Source: Diogma glabrata
Taxonomy: Eukaryota; Arthropoda; Insecta; Diptera; Cylindrotomidae
Assembly: GCA_963693315.1 (NCBI GenBank)
Contig: OY856186.1
Span: 234,370,046-234,434,045, forward strand
Length of the DNA stretch: 64,000 nt
Direction: 5' to 3'
In this document: positions 1 through 11,483 of the stretch, one piece after another
How the letters are laid out: every line of letters begins with the position of its first letter
Numbering within the stretch: position 1 is the stretch's first letter
Translations under genes and position numbers: made by a program
Notes under the pieces: model-generated
What the model was told of the DNA's origin: nothing
What the model saw: the letters and a program-made list of their open reading frames with translations, nothing else
Database searches by the model: none

Positions 1-766
1 TTGTCAGAAAATTTTAATTGCATAATTAATTAAATTAAAGATTTGAAAATTGTATAGGTAAAGAAAGAACAAATCTAATGTAAATAATTAAATTAATTAA
101 GATGTAGGTAGCGATTTTAAACCAAAGTAATTATGTTTTTCATCGTCGATGTTCGATTATATAATTTTAATTTAATTTCGGTTTTGATTAATTTTATATT
201 TTTGACTGAGTCGAAAAAAGTGGGAGCTGTTAGTGCGTATAATTATGTTGAAACAATATTATTTAATAATGATACAATTAAAATTGGTTTCTTTTATTTA
301 GACTGCCATTTTCAATTAAAACAACAAAAATAAAATGATAAGCTAATAATCATAAAATCTTTCGTATCACTTGATATCTAATGATAATTTCTACGAATAT
401 AAAAATAAAAATTACTCCACCGAGAAATCTACCTTATTCCGTTTTACTTCTATATATGTAACTCAAATAATAATAAAAAATAATCTATACGAATTTTATA
501 AATTTATGATGTTATTTCTTCGTTCATAAGCAAATATTTCAGTTAGAGTTTTTCTTTTGTCTGTTTATTATTTTTGTATTAAGCTTTAAGATGGAAAATA
601 AATAGTAATATTAAACTTATATAAATTATAATTAAAAACAACATTAAAAATCAGAAAACTTGATTTTTTTAACGAGCATTATTTACATATAGTTTACAGT
701 GAGTTCTGAAATTATAAACTTGTTTTGTAACATAAAAATTAGATTAAAGATAGATATTAATGAGAA
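1..766. other. AT-rich DNA, nothing recognised
   Basis: Very AT-rich sequence with short random open frames only. I see no splice-site pair around a coding-like segment, no repeat array and no terminal repeats. Confidence 0.5.
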
Positions 767-1094
767 TCTGGCTCTGACTCTGATTCTGACTCTGACTTTG
801 ACTCTGATTCTGACTCTGACTCTGAGTCTAACTATGACTCTGATTCTGACTCTGACTGTGACTCTGACTCTGATTCTGACTCTGACTGCCTCTGACTCTG
901 ACTCTGACTTTGATTATAATTCTGACTCTGACTTTGACTCTGATTCTGACTCTGACTATAACAATGACTCTGATTCTGACTCTGACTCTGACTCCGACTC
1001 TGACTCTGACTGTCACTCTGGCTCTGACTCTGACTCTGATTCTGACTCTGACTCTGATTCTGACTCTGACCATGACTCTGACTCTGACTCTGAC
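767..1094. repeat. TCTGAC hexamer satellite
   Basis: About 330 bp of degenerate CTGACT/CTGATT hexamers, mostly in register. Because six is a multiple of three, several frames are open on both strands and give Leu-Thr or Ser-Asp repeats on one strand and Arg-Val on the other. The plus frame switches from Leu-Thr to Ser-Asp part-way because of an indel, which argues against selection on protein. The flanks show no clear exon signals. I treat it as a simple satellite. Confidence 0.9.
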
Positions 1095-4000
1095 CCTTGT
1101 CTTGTCTTGTTTGTTGTAATGATACTTATTAAAATTAGTTACTGTCCAATCGGTATGATAATTTTGGACTGGAAAATAGCCATACTGTTTGATTTTGCAC
1201 TCCTTTCCCCAAACAATCAATGCTTGAAAAAAAAATTCGATGAGTATTCGATGAGTTAATCCAATATTTTACTCTCAAGCACTTTAAACAAGAATTTATT
1301 TTTTAAAATTTTAAAATGGTTGTTTTTAGTATGCACGCCTCACTAAAACCATTGTGGTTTTGATTGAACAACTTTACTTTTACACAAAGCTTGTAATTGT
1401 TTTTCTATTATTAAAAACAATTACTAGATGTGTCGTGTCATGCATTATGCTATCATGGCCTTTTTAATTTTTTTCGTAATCGTTTGCTATGTTTGAGCTA
1501 CATAGTTCTCGTGAAAGCTTCCAAGGTAAGGACAGAGTCTTTAAAGTTTTTATTTACATCCTTCTCATGTTCATATGAGAGTGTTTCTTATTTTTTTATG
1601 CTCTACAATTTTTACGATAGATATTCACATCATTGGAGCAATAGAAACCGAGATATTCGCAAAAAACTGTTTTTTGCTACGTTTGACCTTGAATAACTTA
1701 CGACGCAGACATGAGATTTTATAAGACTTTTGAGACAAGTTTAAGAACGATAAAATGAAGGTATTTTATGCCAATAATGACTGGATTGGAATACATGTCA
1801 AATGACTGGACTGTATTTCAAAATTAACATTTTTGAAAGAATTTCACAATGTATTTCCCCCACCAAAATCATTTTTCTATTTCCTTTAGACGCAGTATTT
1901 TCAATTTATAAAGCAGTAACGAATTTTCAGAAATAATCCCAGTTTGCACAAAAATAAAATTACAAATAATTCATTATATAATATTCTTTGTTATTAAAAA
2001 GTTATTTATTTATCCAATTCTTTTTTATATTCCCATTAAAATTTAACGCGCGTATTAAACTGGAACCCATTAGTTGAACGTTAAATAAATATGAATACGA
2101 ACAAAAATTAGTTTTAATATGTTTTATTCTCTTTCATTTATAAATATCAGCTTTATTTGTATGTTTTTCCCTAATAATAGTATGTATAATTGTATTGTTT
2201 TCTAACCTATAGCTTAATGAATTTAACCTATTGTCTAATGAAAATTTTCCTATAAAAAATTATCATTATTCAATTGGTATGAATCCAAATGGTCAAATTG
2301 TTTTGTTTTTAATAAAATTATTTTCAAATTATAATCACAATGGCACAATGTTCAAAAATCAAATTTTAATTTGGTTGATTGTATGGGATGACGTTTTTTT
2401 TAATCAGAAATTTGATTTATCAATTAAAACTATAAAGATTTATTGTTTTAATTGAAGAAAATGTTTTTTTTTATATAATATACAATTCTTTGTCAGAGCA
2501 AAGGGCTCGCTCAAATTTTAAACTTTTGCTTGAGAATAAACTATTTCATTACACACTGATCGATTTAAATACTACTAATCACATATTTTACGATTTAAAA
2601 TATAATAACGATATCCTTTTCATTGTGTGGTGACATACAGTTAAATTCTATTGATTAAATCGTGAAGATAGATAGCGCCAATTTTTATCATTTTCTTAAC
2701 ATCTATACAATTTACTTTCACAGTCATGCAAGTGCATACATACCTATATTAAATGTTTATGTAAACAAATTGTTAAATTAATTTGCTAAATTAATTTGCT
2801 ATAAAATTTTACATTTTTGTTGTTACAATTTAATTATAGTTTATTCTGTTTTAATATTACATATAGATTTTTTTTATTGACTGTCTCAAGGGAGATAATT
2901 ACATAAATAAAATTCCAATAAATTTAAAGAAAATTGATTTTATTTATGGGAGTTTGCTGCTTAGGATAGTTTAGATATTAAATTGCAATAAAAATGTATT
3001 TATATGTGTGTAAGCTATGTAACGGCCTCGTTTTTATTTTGTTTTAAATTATTTATAAATATTAAGTCATTTCATAAAATTGATGTACAACAATGTTTTA
3101 CCATCAACATTTTTCTTTTCGGTTCTTAGCTATTACTATCAATCATTCAAAATAGAAAAATCTATATAAATTTATATAAAATAGAAAAACGAGAAATGTT
3201 GTGGGTGTGTAGGGTTTTCAATTTTCATCGTTATTTTGATATATTGGAAATTTTATTGTTGAGAAAACATGACAGAATGGATGGTATGAGATATATGAGA
3301 TGTTTAGATAAAAATTACAATAAACAAGAAAAAACAAATTCTAGAAAATGAATTTATAATTAATCTCGATCAAAATGGAAATATACCATTTATAAATGTG
3401 ATGGTAGGTTGGGTTCAATTTTGAAAGCTATTACAGGAAACGTTAAATTTTTATTAGGATTAGGATATATTTTAGTATATTTTAAAAAATGTCGATCATT
3501 ATGTCATTATAGAAATGAGTACGGTAAGCTTTATACATAAACTTGTTGAGGTGTTTTAATAGATCAAATCGTTTATATTTGTCAAAGAAACACGCAAACA
3601 CGCTATTCACAAGTCTTTTGATAAATGGATAAATTTACTATTTTAAGTATGTATTGCTATGAGAACTAAATATCTACATCCATTGTTTTTCTATGATAGA
3701 GTAAAATTGTTATTATTTTGTTTCATAAAAAAAATTTAATTACGTTTGTTGTCGATTGGGTAGAGACCAATTATATTTTATGTTTATTTTTGTTCTAAAT
3801 TAATTATTTTGTTTGCTATGTTTTGATAAATTTTGGTTTTATGTTGATTTTCGTTTTAATAAAAAAAAGGAAATTTATTATTAGAAAATTACTTTATTTT
3901 TTTTCTTCAATTAATTAAATTTAGCTTATTTTGTTTGTTATTTTAACAAAGTTTTTTAATTACTTTTATTAAAACATTGTACTCTTGAGTTTAGCAATAG

Positions 4001-7000
4001 TAACACAATTTGAATCAATACTAAATAAACGAAATAATTCGTTTAACATTATTTTCATATCATAAAACGATTAGGAAATGCTTATACGTATCATTGTCAA
4101 CACATTTAACTAATTACCGTCGTCATTATCATTCTCATGGCGAACGTTGAAAATTTAATGAAACTTAATTACAATGAAAATAATAATACAATTTGATCCT
4201 CAAGCATTTTATTACATATTTTTGTGTTACATTATTCCATTTTTAATTTAATTATGCTTGTTTGTTTTTGTTGTGTGATATGAAAAGAATTTACTTTATA
4301 ATGGAGGCATAAAAATGTATGTTATAAAGATTCATGTACGTAAAGGATAATAGCTTTAGACTCTGAAGCAAAATTAATGAAAATGTTGCTTACCATAACC
4401 ATTAAGCATAAGCACAAGATGTTAGACCATAAGAGTAAAGAGCATGTTAAACATATTCCTGATATTATTTTTACAAATGCAATTGCTTTAAAAACTATCT
4501 GCATTTTGTTATAACTAATTGAAAGAAAAAGTCAATACTTGTGTAGGTTGCATATATAACATAGATTTTATTTCTTATAAATACAATTTCTGCTCTGAAG
4601 GAAAGAAGAATCCAATAGGTTCAGACTCCCTGCTCCATAATCCTACGTCATGTAATTGACCGAAAAGTTCTTATTCTTTTGGTTTTTCACCTCTTGTGTA
4701 GAACAGAATAGGGTCAGCAAAATGCATACCTACTTTTAAAATAACTCCAATGTGTCTAACCATACTTTTTAACAAAGTTCCCATTTGTTGTGCGGTGGTA
4801 TCGTACTGTCAAGCTTATCACTTTTTGAATTAGCCTAGCTCTCAATTCGATAAACCTTAAATTCATAAATTAAAGTATGTTTTTCCTATAAGTTTCCTCG
4901 TGAAGCAATTGTTTTGCATGTATGGATTTGATTTATTGTTGTTGTGTCTTCCTTTTTTCTTATAACTATTTTAATATCACAATATATTTTATGACGGTGA
5001 CTGAAATGGTTTTAATTTTGTTATAATGATGAGTGAAATATTTAATAGGGTAAACTGAGCATGAACACAATTTCGTTTTGTTTTTCGTTGCGATTCTGTT
5101 ATAGAATCGTCGTGGTATATTGCAGTCAGTCTTCTATTATAGTTAATTCTGCAAACTTCAATGGTGATATTATTATGGGATATGTCGTTTCATATTTTAT
5201 GTCTGCATTTTGAATTATTGCTTCCTCACTTTATTCAAACATCGTAATAGAATATATTTAAAAACAACAAATTTCAGGAAAATTGTTTATCTACCAAAAA
5301 TACTAATAGTCAAAAATCTAACGTTTGTATCTGTGCTAAGATGTGTTAAATACTATTTAAATATTTTTTTCTTCTTACAATTTCAAAGAAAATATAATTA
5401 TAATAAAGACATAACGTTTGTACAAACATATCGTTTGTTTCTTTGCAACATAACGTTGTGTTAATGCAAAATTTATGTTTTACTTTTTAGTTCGATTTTC
5501 AAGAAGGGTGTTTTTTAAATTTTTTTCTTTTTGTTTTTCTTTTCATCATTATTTGAAATGCAAATAATAAAGAAACGTTATTATACGTTGACCATATTAA
5601 ATTTCACATAAACTACGAGCGGTTGCCTCAATTACACCGTTCTAAGCTGTACATCTGTTAAATCAATTTCGAGCCATCTCTCGACGAGGTTGATATAATC
5701 TCATTTCGATTGAAAATATAAATTTTTTGTTGAGTGTAATCTAGCAGCACTGTTAAGGTGACTTCGGTTTTAAAAGTATTTGTCTTAAAATTTGAATTTT
5801 TTAAGTTTTTGTGTTTTTTTCATAAACTTTAAGCTTTTTAAAACTATTTCTATCCTTTTTCAAAGAATTAAAACTTAAATTCAATATTTATATAAGCTTC
5901 ATATAAGATACATTTTATTTCATATAAATTCAATTTATTATTACATTTGTATTAGTTATCCTGAGGTTTTGCTTTCTAATCTCTAAAACAAAATATTTAT
6001 TTTCAATTTAGCCACAAACATAAAAAAAATCTTATCCGTAATTTTATATTGTCATCCTTCATACCCAACAACATGCAGATAAAATAATTTTATTTGTGTT
6101 TTGAATAATTTAGCAAAATAATTTTAGAAAAATATGAAAGTTTTTTTTGTTGTACACAATGTTAGAATATTGTTTATTGATTGGACAGCTTCGGAAAATT
6201 TTTCATCAAAGGGGATACAAAACAAAATATAATTTTATTCTTAATATTGTTTTCTTCCTATAAACAAATAGAGAAGCGGTTCAAACGCAATTTTCGAAGC
6301 TTTATTTAATTTCTATTGTGATATTGAAATAAATAGGCAAATTGATTTTTTTATTATTTATGATTTCACAAAAGAAATAAGAAATAATTGAATTAAATCA
6401 ACTTTGTTCTGTTATATTGTAAAACGTCCAGCAAAGAAACGAACTAAACCCACCAGACTGTTTTTAAAAATTATTATTTTCTTTTTTAATACATTATACT
6501 TTATAGAATTAAAATATCAAAATATTTAGGTCAAAAAATATCCTAAAATAATAAAATATCAACCCATTTAATGTTTCAATGGAAACCATTAACAATATAT
6601 GAATTGATTTACGAGTTGATAGATTTTAAATGAATGTTTCTGACTTTGTTTTTGTTATCTAAAAAAATCATCGAAATCAAAACATGAAAGAAAAGTTGAA
6701 CTAATAAAAAATATTATTGTATAAATATAAAATTTTGAAAGTGCTTGGACCCATCTGATTTCAATTCGATTCATCTGTTTTTTATCATTGGTTTTTGGGT
6801 GAACACAATATTTTTTGCAATGGATCGATAAAGAAATGTTATTGACATATATAAATGTTATTTATTTTATTTTATTTGTGGAACTTGATGAATTTTTGAA
6901 GTGGTAATTTATTTGATTTCTGTTTTTGTAATAACCCTTACTGAATGTTAATGAAAGGAAAAGGGTGTTGATCTTAACGTGAATTAGTTTTGCACTTACA

Positions 7001-7928
7001 ACTGTTCCCTGTAGCATACTAACTGGAGATAACTTTCTATGTGTTAACTTTAAATACAAAAATTCTAGATGGTATTGTATAAAACAGATAATTTGACTGA
7101 TTTTCCACCGATGTTTGAGTCCTGTGTAAGGGCTTCCAATTTAAATTGAATATCATAAATGTCACTATTTCTTTAAAAACAATTCTCTACATTCTTTTTT
7201 TACAGTACAGATTTTATTTTTTTCCACAATCACAAAAATATAACAATGAAAATTCATTGTAATTAGATTTTAATTACTTCATTTTCATATAAGAAACTGA
7301 ATCAAACGTCTTCATCGTAATCAACGGAATTCAACAACAATTACTTTTTTTATACAATAGAATTGAGTTTGTTTGTCTTAAGGGAAATTAAATTTTTAGG
7401 GCTAATAATTTTTATTTCTATTCATTGTTATTTTTATGACTTGTATTATTTTGTGATCGTTTGTAGTAATTTTGTTGTTTCATTGCTGGAACTTACAAAG
7501 ATAAGAAATACATAAATGTTTATATTCTACAAAAAAAAATTTTGATTAAATGGAAACAAGATTGGATATGGAAAAATGGAAAAGAATAAGTCGTTTTTTG
7601 TAATTTTTCATATATTCAAAGTGTTCTACATAATCAGGTATGCTCAACGAATATCTAAAGAAATAAACAATTTTTAATTTCAGTTTATGCATTTTGTAAT
7701 AACAATAAATTAAAGAAATCATAAACACAAAATTAACATCTGGTTGTAGTATAATAAACATGTATTTTGCAGTTACTAAAAACCAATATATAGCAAATTT
7801 TGAAATTTTTCTAAAAATAATTTATAATGTAAAACGGAGAACAAGCCGTTTTTTTATCTTAATACTAAAAAATTCTCAATATTATTTTTACTTTTATCGA
7901 TCAATAAATTTTTTGATTGAACGAACAT
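1095..7928. other. Gene-free AT-rich stretch
   Basis: About 6.8 kb of strongly AT-rich sequence. The open frames are short (under 95 codons) and rich in Phe, Ile, Asn and Lys, as expected by chance at this composition. I found no terminal repeats, tandem arrays or convincing exons. It reads like intron or intergenic DNA; old unrecognised repeats may be present. Confidence 0.45.
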
Positions 7929-8815
7929 ATTTTAAACATATATTTTGTTGTCATAGCTACGTGCAAAAAAAAGTAATACATTTGCATTTGTTTAAATTCT
8001 ATAAAAAGAGGAATTTTTATCAAAGCAACCCTTAAATTCAAAATTTCATCATCCAATTAAAATAGTTGTTATTAGACTGAGAGCTAGTGAACCCTTTGGG
8101 TAACGGTCGTTCTGTAAGGCTAGAATTTTTCTTTGTGATAAGTCATGAAATGTGAAGTACGGTAACCACCACCTGGCAGGGATCAGTCCTGCACGTCATC
8201 ATCCCCTATATTTTTGAAAGTATAAAAAAAATTAAAAAAAAAACTTATTCCTGTAAGCTTGAAATTTTTATACAATTTAGCTCATTTATTGGGGAGTACA
8301 AAAAAAATTGACACGCGATTTTGATGAGCACAAGTATCTGCCAGGCGAATCGAAAGGTGTATAGTATGTAATTTACAACCTGCCGGCCGGCCGTCAAAAC
8401 CGACGAAATCTAGAAACCCGTTGAACGGATTTCAAAAATTTTTTTTTCTAAAAATAGTTTTACTCAATGGAAAGAGCCGAAAGGACGATGTGTTCGATAA
8501 CTGTACCAGAAGTGTGTCAAAAAATCCTCAAGTGTGCCAAAACAAGGGAATTTTCATATTTTTTGCTGAAAAAACTTTCGTTTTAAGTGATTACGGAAAG
8601 AAACATTGAATTTGAAGAAATCTTGATGGTAGGGATTGTTATGTGAGACCAAAAACTAGATTATTGCATTATAAATTTGTCAAAAAAGTGTTGTCAAGTG
8701 TGTCAAAAAAAAGATTTTTATTTATTATTTTACCCAATTTTTTGGAAAACATAAAATTAATTATTTGTATGACATGAAATTTTATTATTATTGAAGAGAC
8801 TTGATAATATAGTTT
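7929..8815 (-). mobile_element. Helentron-like repeat, partial inverted copy (copy D)
   Basis: This segment is the reverse complement of 15010-15705. It carries the same landmarks: the block with AACGGTCGTTCTGTAAGG, the block ending GATGATGACGTGC, the GCCGGCCGG run, and at its right end one unit of the TTGACACACTTGACAAC-type subrepeat. Only one end of the family is present; the hairpin end seen at 13892, 34013 and 46914 is missing. It shares the alternative end found in copy A, not the end of copies B and C. Confidence 0.7.
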
Positions 8816-9200
8816 AAAACAATGTGTAATAAAAAGCCATATTTACATGTTTTACAAAGTCTTACAACATATTACAAATTAAAAATCACGATAAATATAT
8901 GTCCACTTAATTTAACAATTGGTACAACAATTGATGCATTTTTCAATAAATTTAGCAAATTTGTCATAAAACTCTAATTTCATATTTCAATTATGCTAAT
9001 AATTGAATTGATTCTGTAATACATTATGTAAATATTACTTTTTATTGCACATGCTGTAAATTATATTATCAAGAAATGCAACTCTAAATTGCAATATGAC
9101 ATATTTATTTTATATTCCATCTTTCTATTAATACCTGCCACAGTAGCCAAAGAAATTTATTTCAACCGCAAAGATTACACGCACTCATTTTTCTATTTAA
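8816..9200. other. AT-rich spacer, nothing recognised
   Basis: AT-rich sequence between the inverted repeat fragment and the minisatellite region. No repeat or gene signal seen. Confidence 0.5.
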
Positions 9201-10220
9201 CAAAACAAATTTAATCAACACAAATATTTTTTCCCGCCAGGGAAAGCCCGGGATGTAAACTCTAAACAACATGACCACCATGACCACCGTGACCAACATG
9301 ACCATCATGGCCACCGTGAACACCATGATCATCATAACCACCGTGAACACCATGACCACCATGACCATCGTGACCACCATGACCACCGTGACCACCATAA
9401 CCATCATAACCACTATGACCACCATGACCACCATGGCCACCATGACCACCATGACCACCATGACCACCGTGATCACCATAACCACCATGACCACTATGAC
9501 CACCATGACCACCATGACCACCAAGACCACCATGAACACCATGACCACCATGACCACCGTGACCACTATTACCACCATGACCACCATAACCACTATGACA
9601 ACCATGACCACCATGACCACCATGACCACCTTGATCACCATGACCACCATAACCGCCATGACCAACATGACCATAATTACCACCGTGAACACCATGACCA
9701 CCATGACCACTGTGACCATCATAACCACCATGACCACTATGACCACCATGACCACCATGACCACTATGACCACCATGACCACCATGACTACCTTGACCAC
9801 CATGACCACCATGACCACCATGACCACCATGACCACCATGACCACCATGACCACCATGACCACCATGACCACCATGACCACCATGACCACCATGACCACC
9901 TTGACTACCATGACCACCATGACCACCATGACCACCATAACCACCATGACCACAATGAACACCATGACCACCATGACCACCATGACCACCGTGACCATCA
10001 TGACCACAACGACCACCATGACCACCGTGACTACCGTAAACACCGAGATCACCATTACCACTATGACAACCATAACCACCATGACCACTATTACCATTAT
10101 TATCACCATGACTACCATGATGTTATAATTACCTCCGGAGCTGCTGTTCTGCTTCTGATAGTAGCGCTACCAAAAAGTACAAACTCACTATTTAATTTAA
10201 TTAATTCAATTTTTATTTAG
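9201..10220 (+). CDS. Candidate His/Asp-rich coding exon spanning the minisatellite
   Basis: The frame that reads the 9-bp units as His-His-Asp is open from just after a TAA at 9198-9200 to a TAG at 10218-10220, about 339 codons, and has no ATG before the array. A good acceptor (pyrimidine run then CCAG, AG at 9239-9240) would start the exon at 9241, giving GKARDVNSKQHDHHDHRD at the amino end. After the array the frame goes on as YHDVIITSGAAVLLLIVALP, a membrane-like segment in a locally GC-richer stretch, then ends 17 codons later. Against a real gene: a 9-bp repeat keeps frames open by default, and the segment after 10121 may belong to the LINE inserted here. No upstream exon was found. Possible histidine-rich, metal-binding-type protein or chance frame. 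Confidence 0.3.
   Translation, partial: QNKFNQHKYFFPPGKARDVNSKQHDHHDHRDQHDHHGHREHHDHHNHREHHDHHDHRDHHDHRDHHNHHNHYDHHDHHGHHDHHDHHDHRDHHNHHDHYDHHDHHDHQDHHEHHDHHDHRDHYYHHDHHNHYDNHDHHDHHDHLDHHDHHNRHDQHDHNYHREHHDHHDHCDHHNHHDHYDHHDHHDHYDHHDHHDYLDHHDHHDHHDHHDHHDHHDHHDHHDHHDHHDHHDHLDYHDHHDHHDHHNHHDHNEHHDHHDHHDHRDHHDHNDHHDHRDYRKHRDHHYHYDNHNHHDHYYHYYHHDYHDVIITSGAAVLLLIVALPKSTNSLFNLINSIFI
9268..10120. repeat. 9-bp minisatellite (ATGACCACC)n
   Basis: About 95 units of ATGACCACC with scattered substitutions and no length change, so all units stay in register. Units become more degenerate toward the right edge. The same unit reappears at 13521-13560, immediately after the poly(A) tail of the LINE, so the array was probably once continuous and was split by that insertion. 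The plus Thr-Thr-Met and minus Val-Val-Met frames are by-products of the repeat. Confidence 0.95.
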
Positions 10221-10382
10221 CTCTATTTTTGGTTTATTAGCTTTTAGTGTAGCTCACTGCTCAACCTAGAGTTGACTGCCGGAATTTATTTATTATCTTT
10301 TTTATATAAATGTTTACTTTAAAAATTAGGTAATAGATCATGCTACAAAAAGTAACTTTAATTTTATTGTACAATTATTTTA

Positions 10383-10513
10383 TAGCATAATAATTCAAAT
10401 AGTATAATAATTCCTATAGTATAATAATTTTAATAGTATAACAATATTTATAGTACAATAATTCTAATAGTATAATAATTCTAATAGTATAATAATTTTA
10501 ATAGTATGATAAT
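10383..10513. repeat. 17-bp tandem repeat ahead of the LINE ORF
   Basis: Seven to eight units of about 17 bp around the core ATAGTATAATAATTCTA, running directly into the start of the endonuclease frame. Tandem repeats in the 5' UTR occur in several LINE families and can act as promoter units; a promoter role here is inference. Confidence 0.8.
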
Positions 10514-11483
10514 ACTATACGAATTCTTTGCAATCTATCCATTTACAACCATTCTCAATTCGAATCTAAACGAGGTTCATCACTACATCGAAAAAAATAA
10601 ACCTGACATATTGTTTCTTACCGAAACAATTGTTAGTGGCAAAGCATCGAAGTTGGATCCCGACAAATACCGGATACCTAGTTACGAATTGGAACATTCC
10701 TTTTATAACAAGCATGGTGTCTGTGTATTTGTTCGAGATTCACTTTCATGTATGAGAATTAAGGCCTACGAGTTGAACTCTAAGCACCATAATTCTATAG
10801 CACTGAAGATCTCAGGTGTTGATGAAACTATGTTTATAATAGGATTATATAGATCCCCAAATTCTCCCCCAGGATGTCCCTTTTTCGATCAAATATCGGC
10901 TAATCTAGACAAGATTACCACGGACTACCCCAAAGCAAGACTGGCCATTCTTGGAGACTTTAATATTCATAATAAAGAATGGCTTAAGTATTCATCGCGC
11001 ACTGACGACGTAGGAAGACAAGCCGAACTGATTCTCGCAGATTATCACGGTTTGACGCAAATGATAGAGTGTCCCACTAGAATCGCAGACAATTCACATC
11101 ATTACAATAATTTGCTGGATCTGTTTTTGACAAACGAACCAAATACTACGAAGACAAAAGTTGAACAACCCCTCGGAACATCAGACCATTTACTAATATC
11201 AGCAATAGTGCAATTTACATCACCGACACAAATTAAAGCAAATCCTCGCCGGGTTTGGAACTATAAACGCGCTGACTGGGAGGGACTGAGAAACTTTTAT
11301 GACGAAACACCTTGGAAAACTATTTGTTGTGTTGATCAAGATCCTAGCACATCGGTAATAAGAATTTCTGAAATCATAAAAGAAGGAATGCGGCGGTTTA
11401 TTCCAAATCGATTAATCACTCCTAAAACTGAGCCTTGGTTCACACGGGATGTTGATGAGGCAGTGAGGAATAAACGCAAATAA
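10506..11483 (+). CDS. LINE endonuclease domain (first half of broken ORF2)
   Basis: Apurinic-type endonuclease domain that nicks target DNA for target-primed reverse transcription. Visible motifs: FLTET near residue 38 (catalytic Glu), a GDFNIHNKEW block near residue 156, and GTSDHLLISA near residue 228 (catalytic Asp-His). The first 20 or so residues do not match the usual opening motif of this domain, so the true start may be altered or truncated; the ATG at 10506 sits in the 17-bp repeat. The frame ends at a TAA (11481-11483) in an A-rich stretch; the reverse transcriptase continues at once in another frame, so this is one ORF2 with a single-frame slip and not two genes. Confidence 0.85.
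   Translation: MIILYEFFAIYPFTTILNSNLNEVHHYIEKNKPDILFLTETIVSGKASKLDPDKYRIPSYELEHSFYNKHGVCVFVRDSLSCMRIKAYELNSKHHNSIALKISGVDETMFIIGLYRSPNSPPGCPFFDQISANLDKITTDYPKARLAILGDFNIHNKEWLKYSSRTDDVGRQAELILADYHGLTQMIECPTRIADNSHHYNNLLDLFLTNEPNTTKTKVEQPLGTSDHLLISAIVQFTSPTQIKANPRRVWNYKRADWEGLRNFYDETPWKTICCVDQDPSTSVIRISEIIKEGMRRFIPNRLITPKTEPWFTRDVDEAVRNKRK

Noticed and set aside
699..1259. 186-codon frame with Leu-Thr then Ser-Asp repeats
   Set aside because: Produced by the TCTGAC satellite; the frame changes register inside the array and no exon signals or unique conserved ends were found.
9162..10118. 318-codon minus frame of Met-Val-Val repeats, and the plus Thr-Thr-Met frame
   Set aside because: By-products of the 9-bp minisatellite; the plus Thr-Thr-Met frame ends at the array edge and the minus frame starts within it and adds only a short unremarkable tail.
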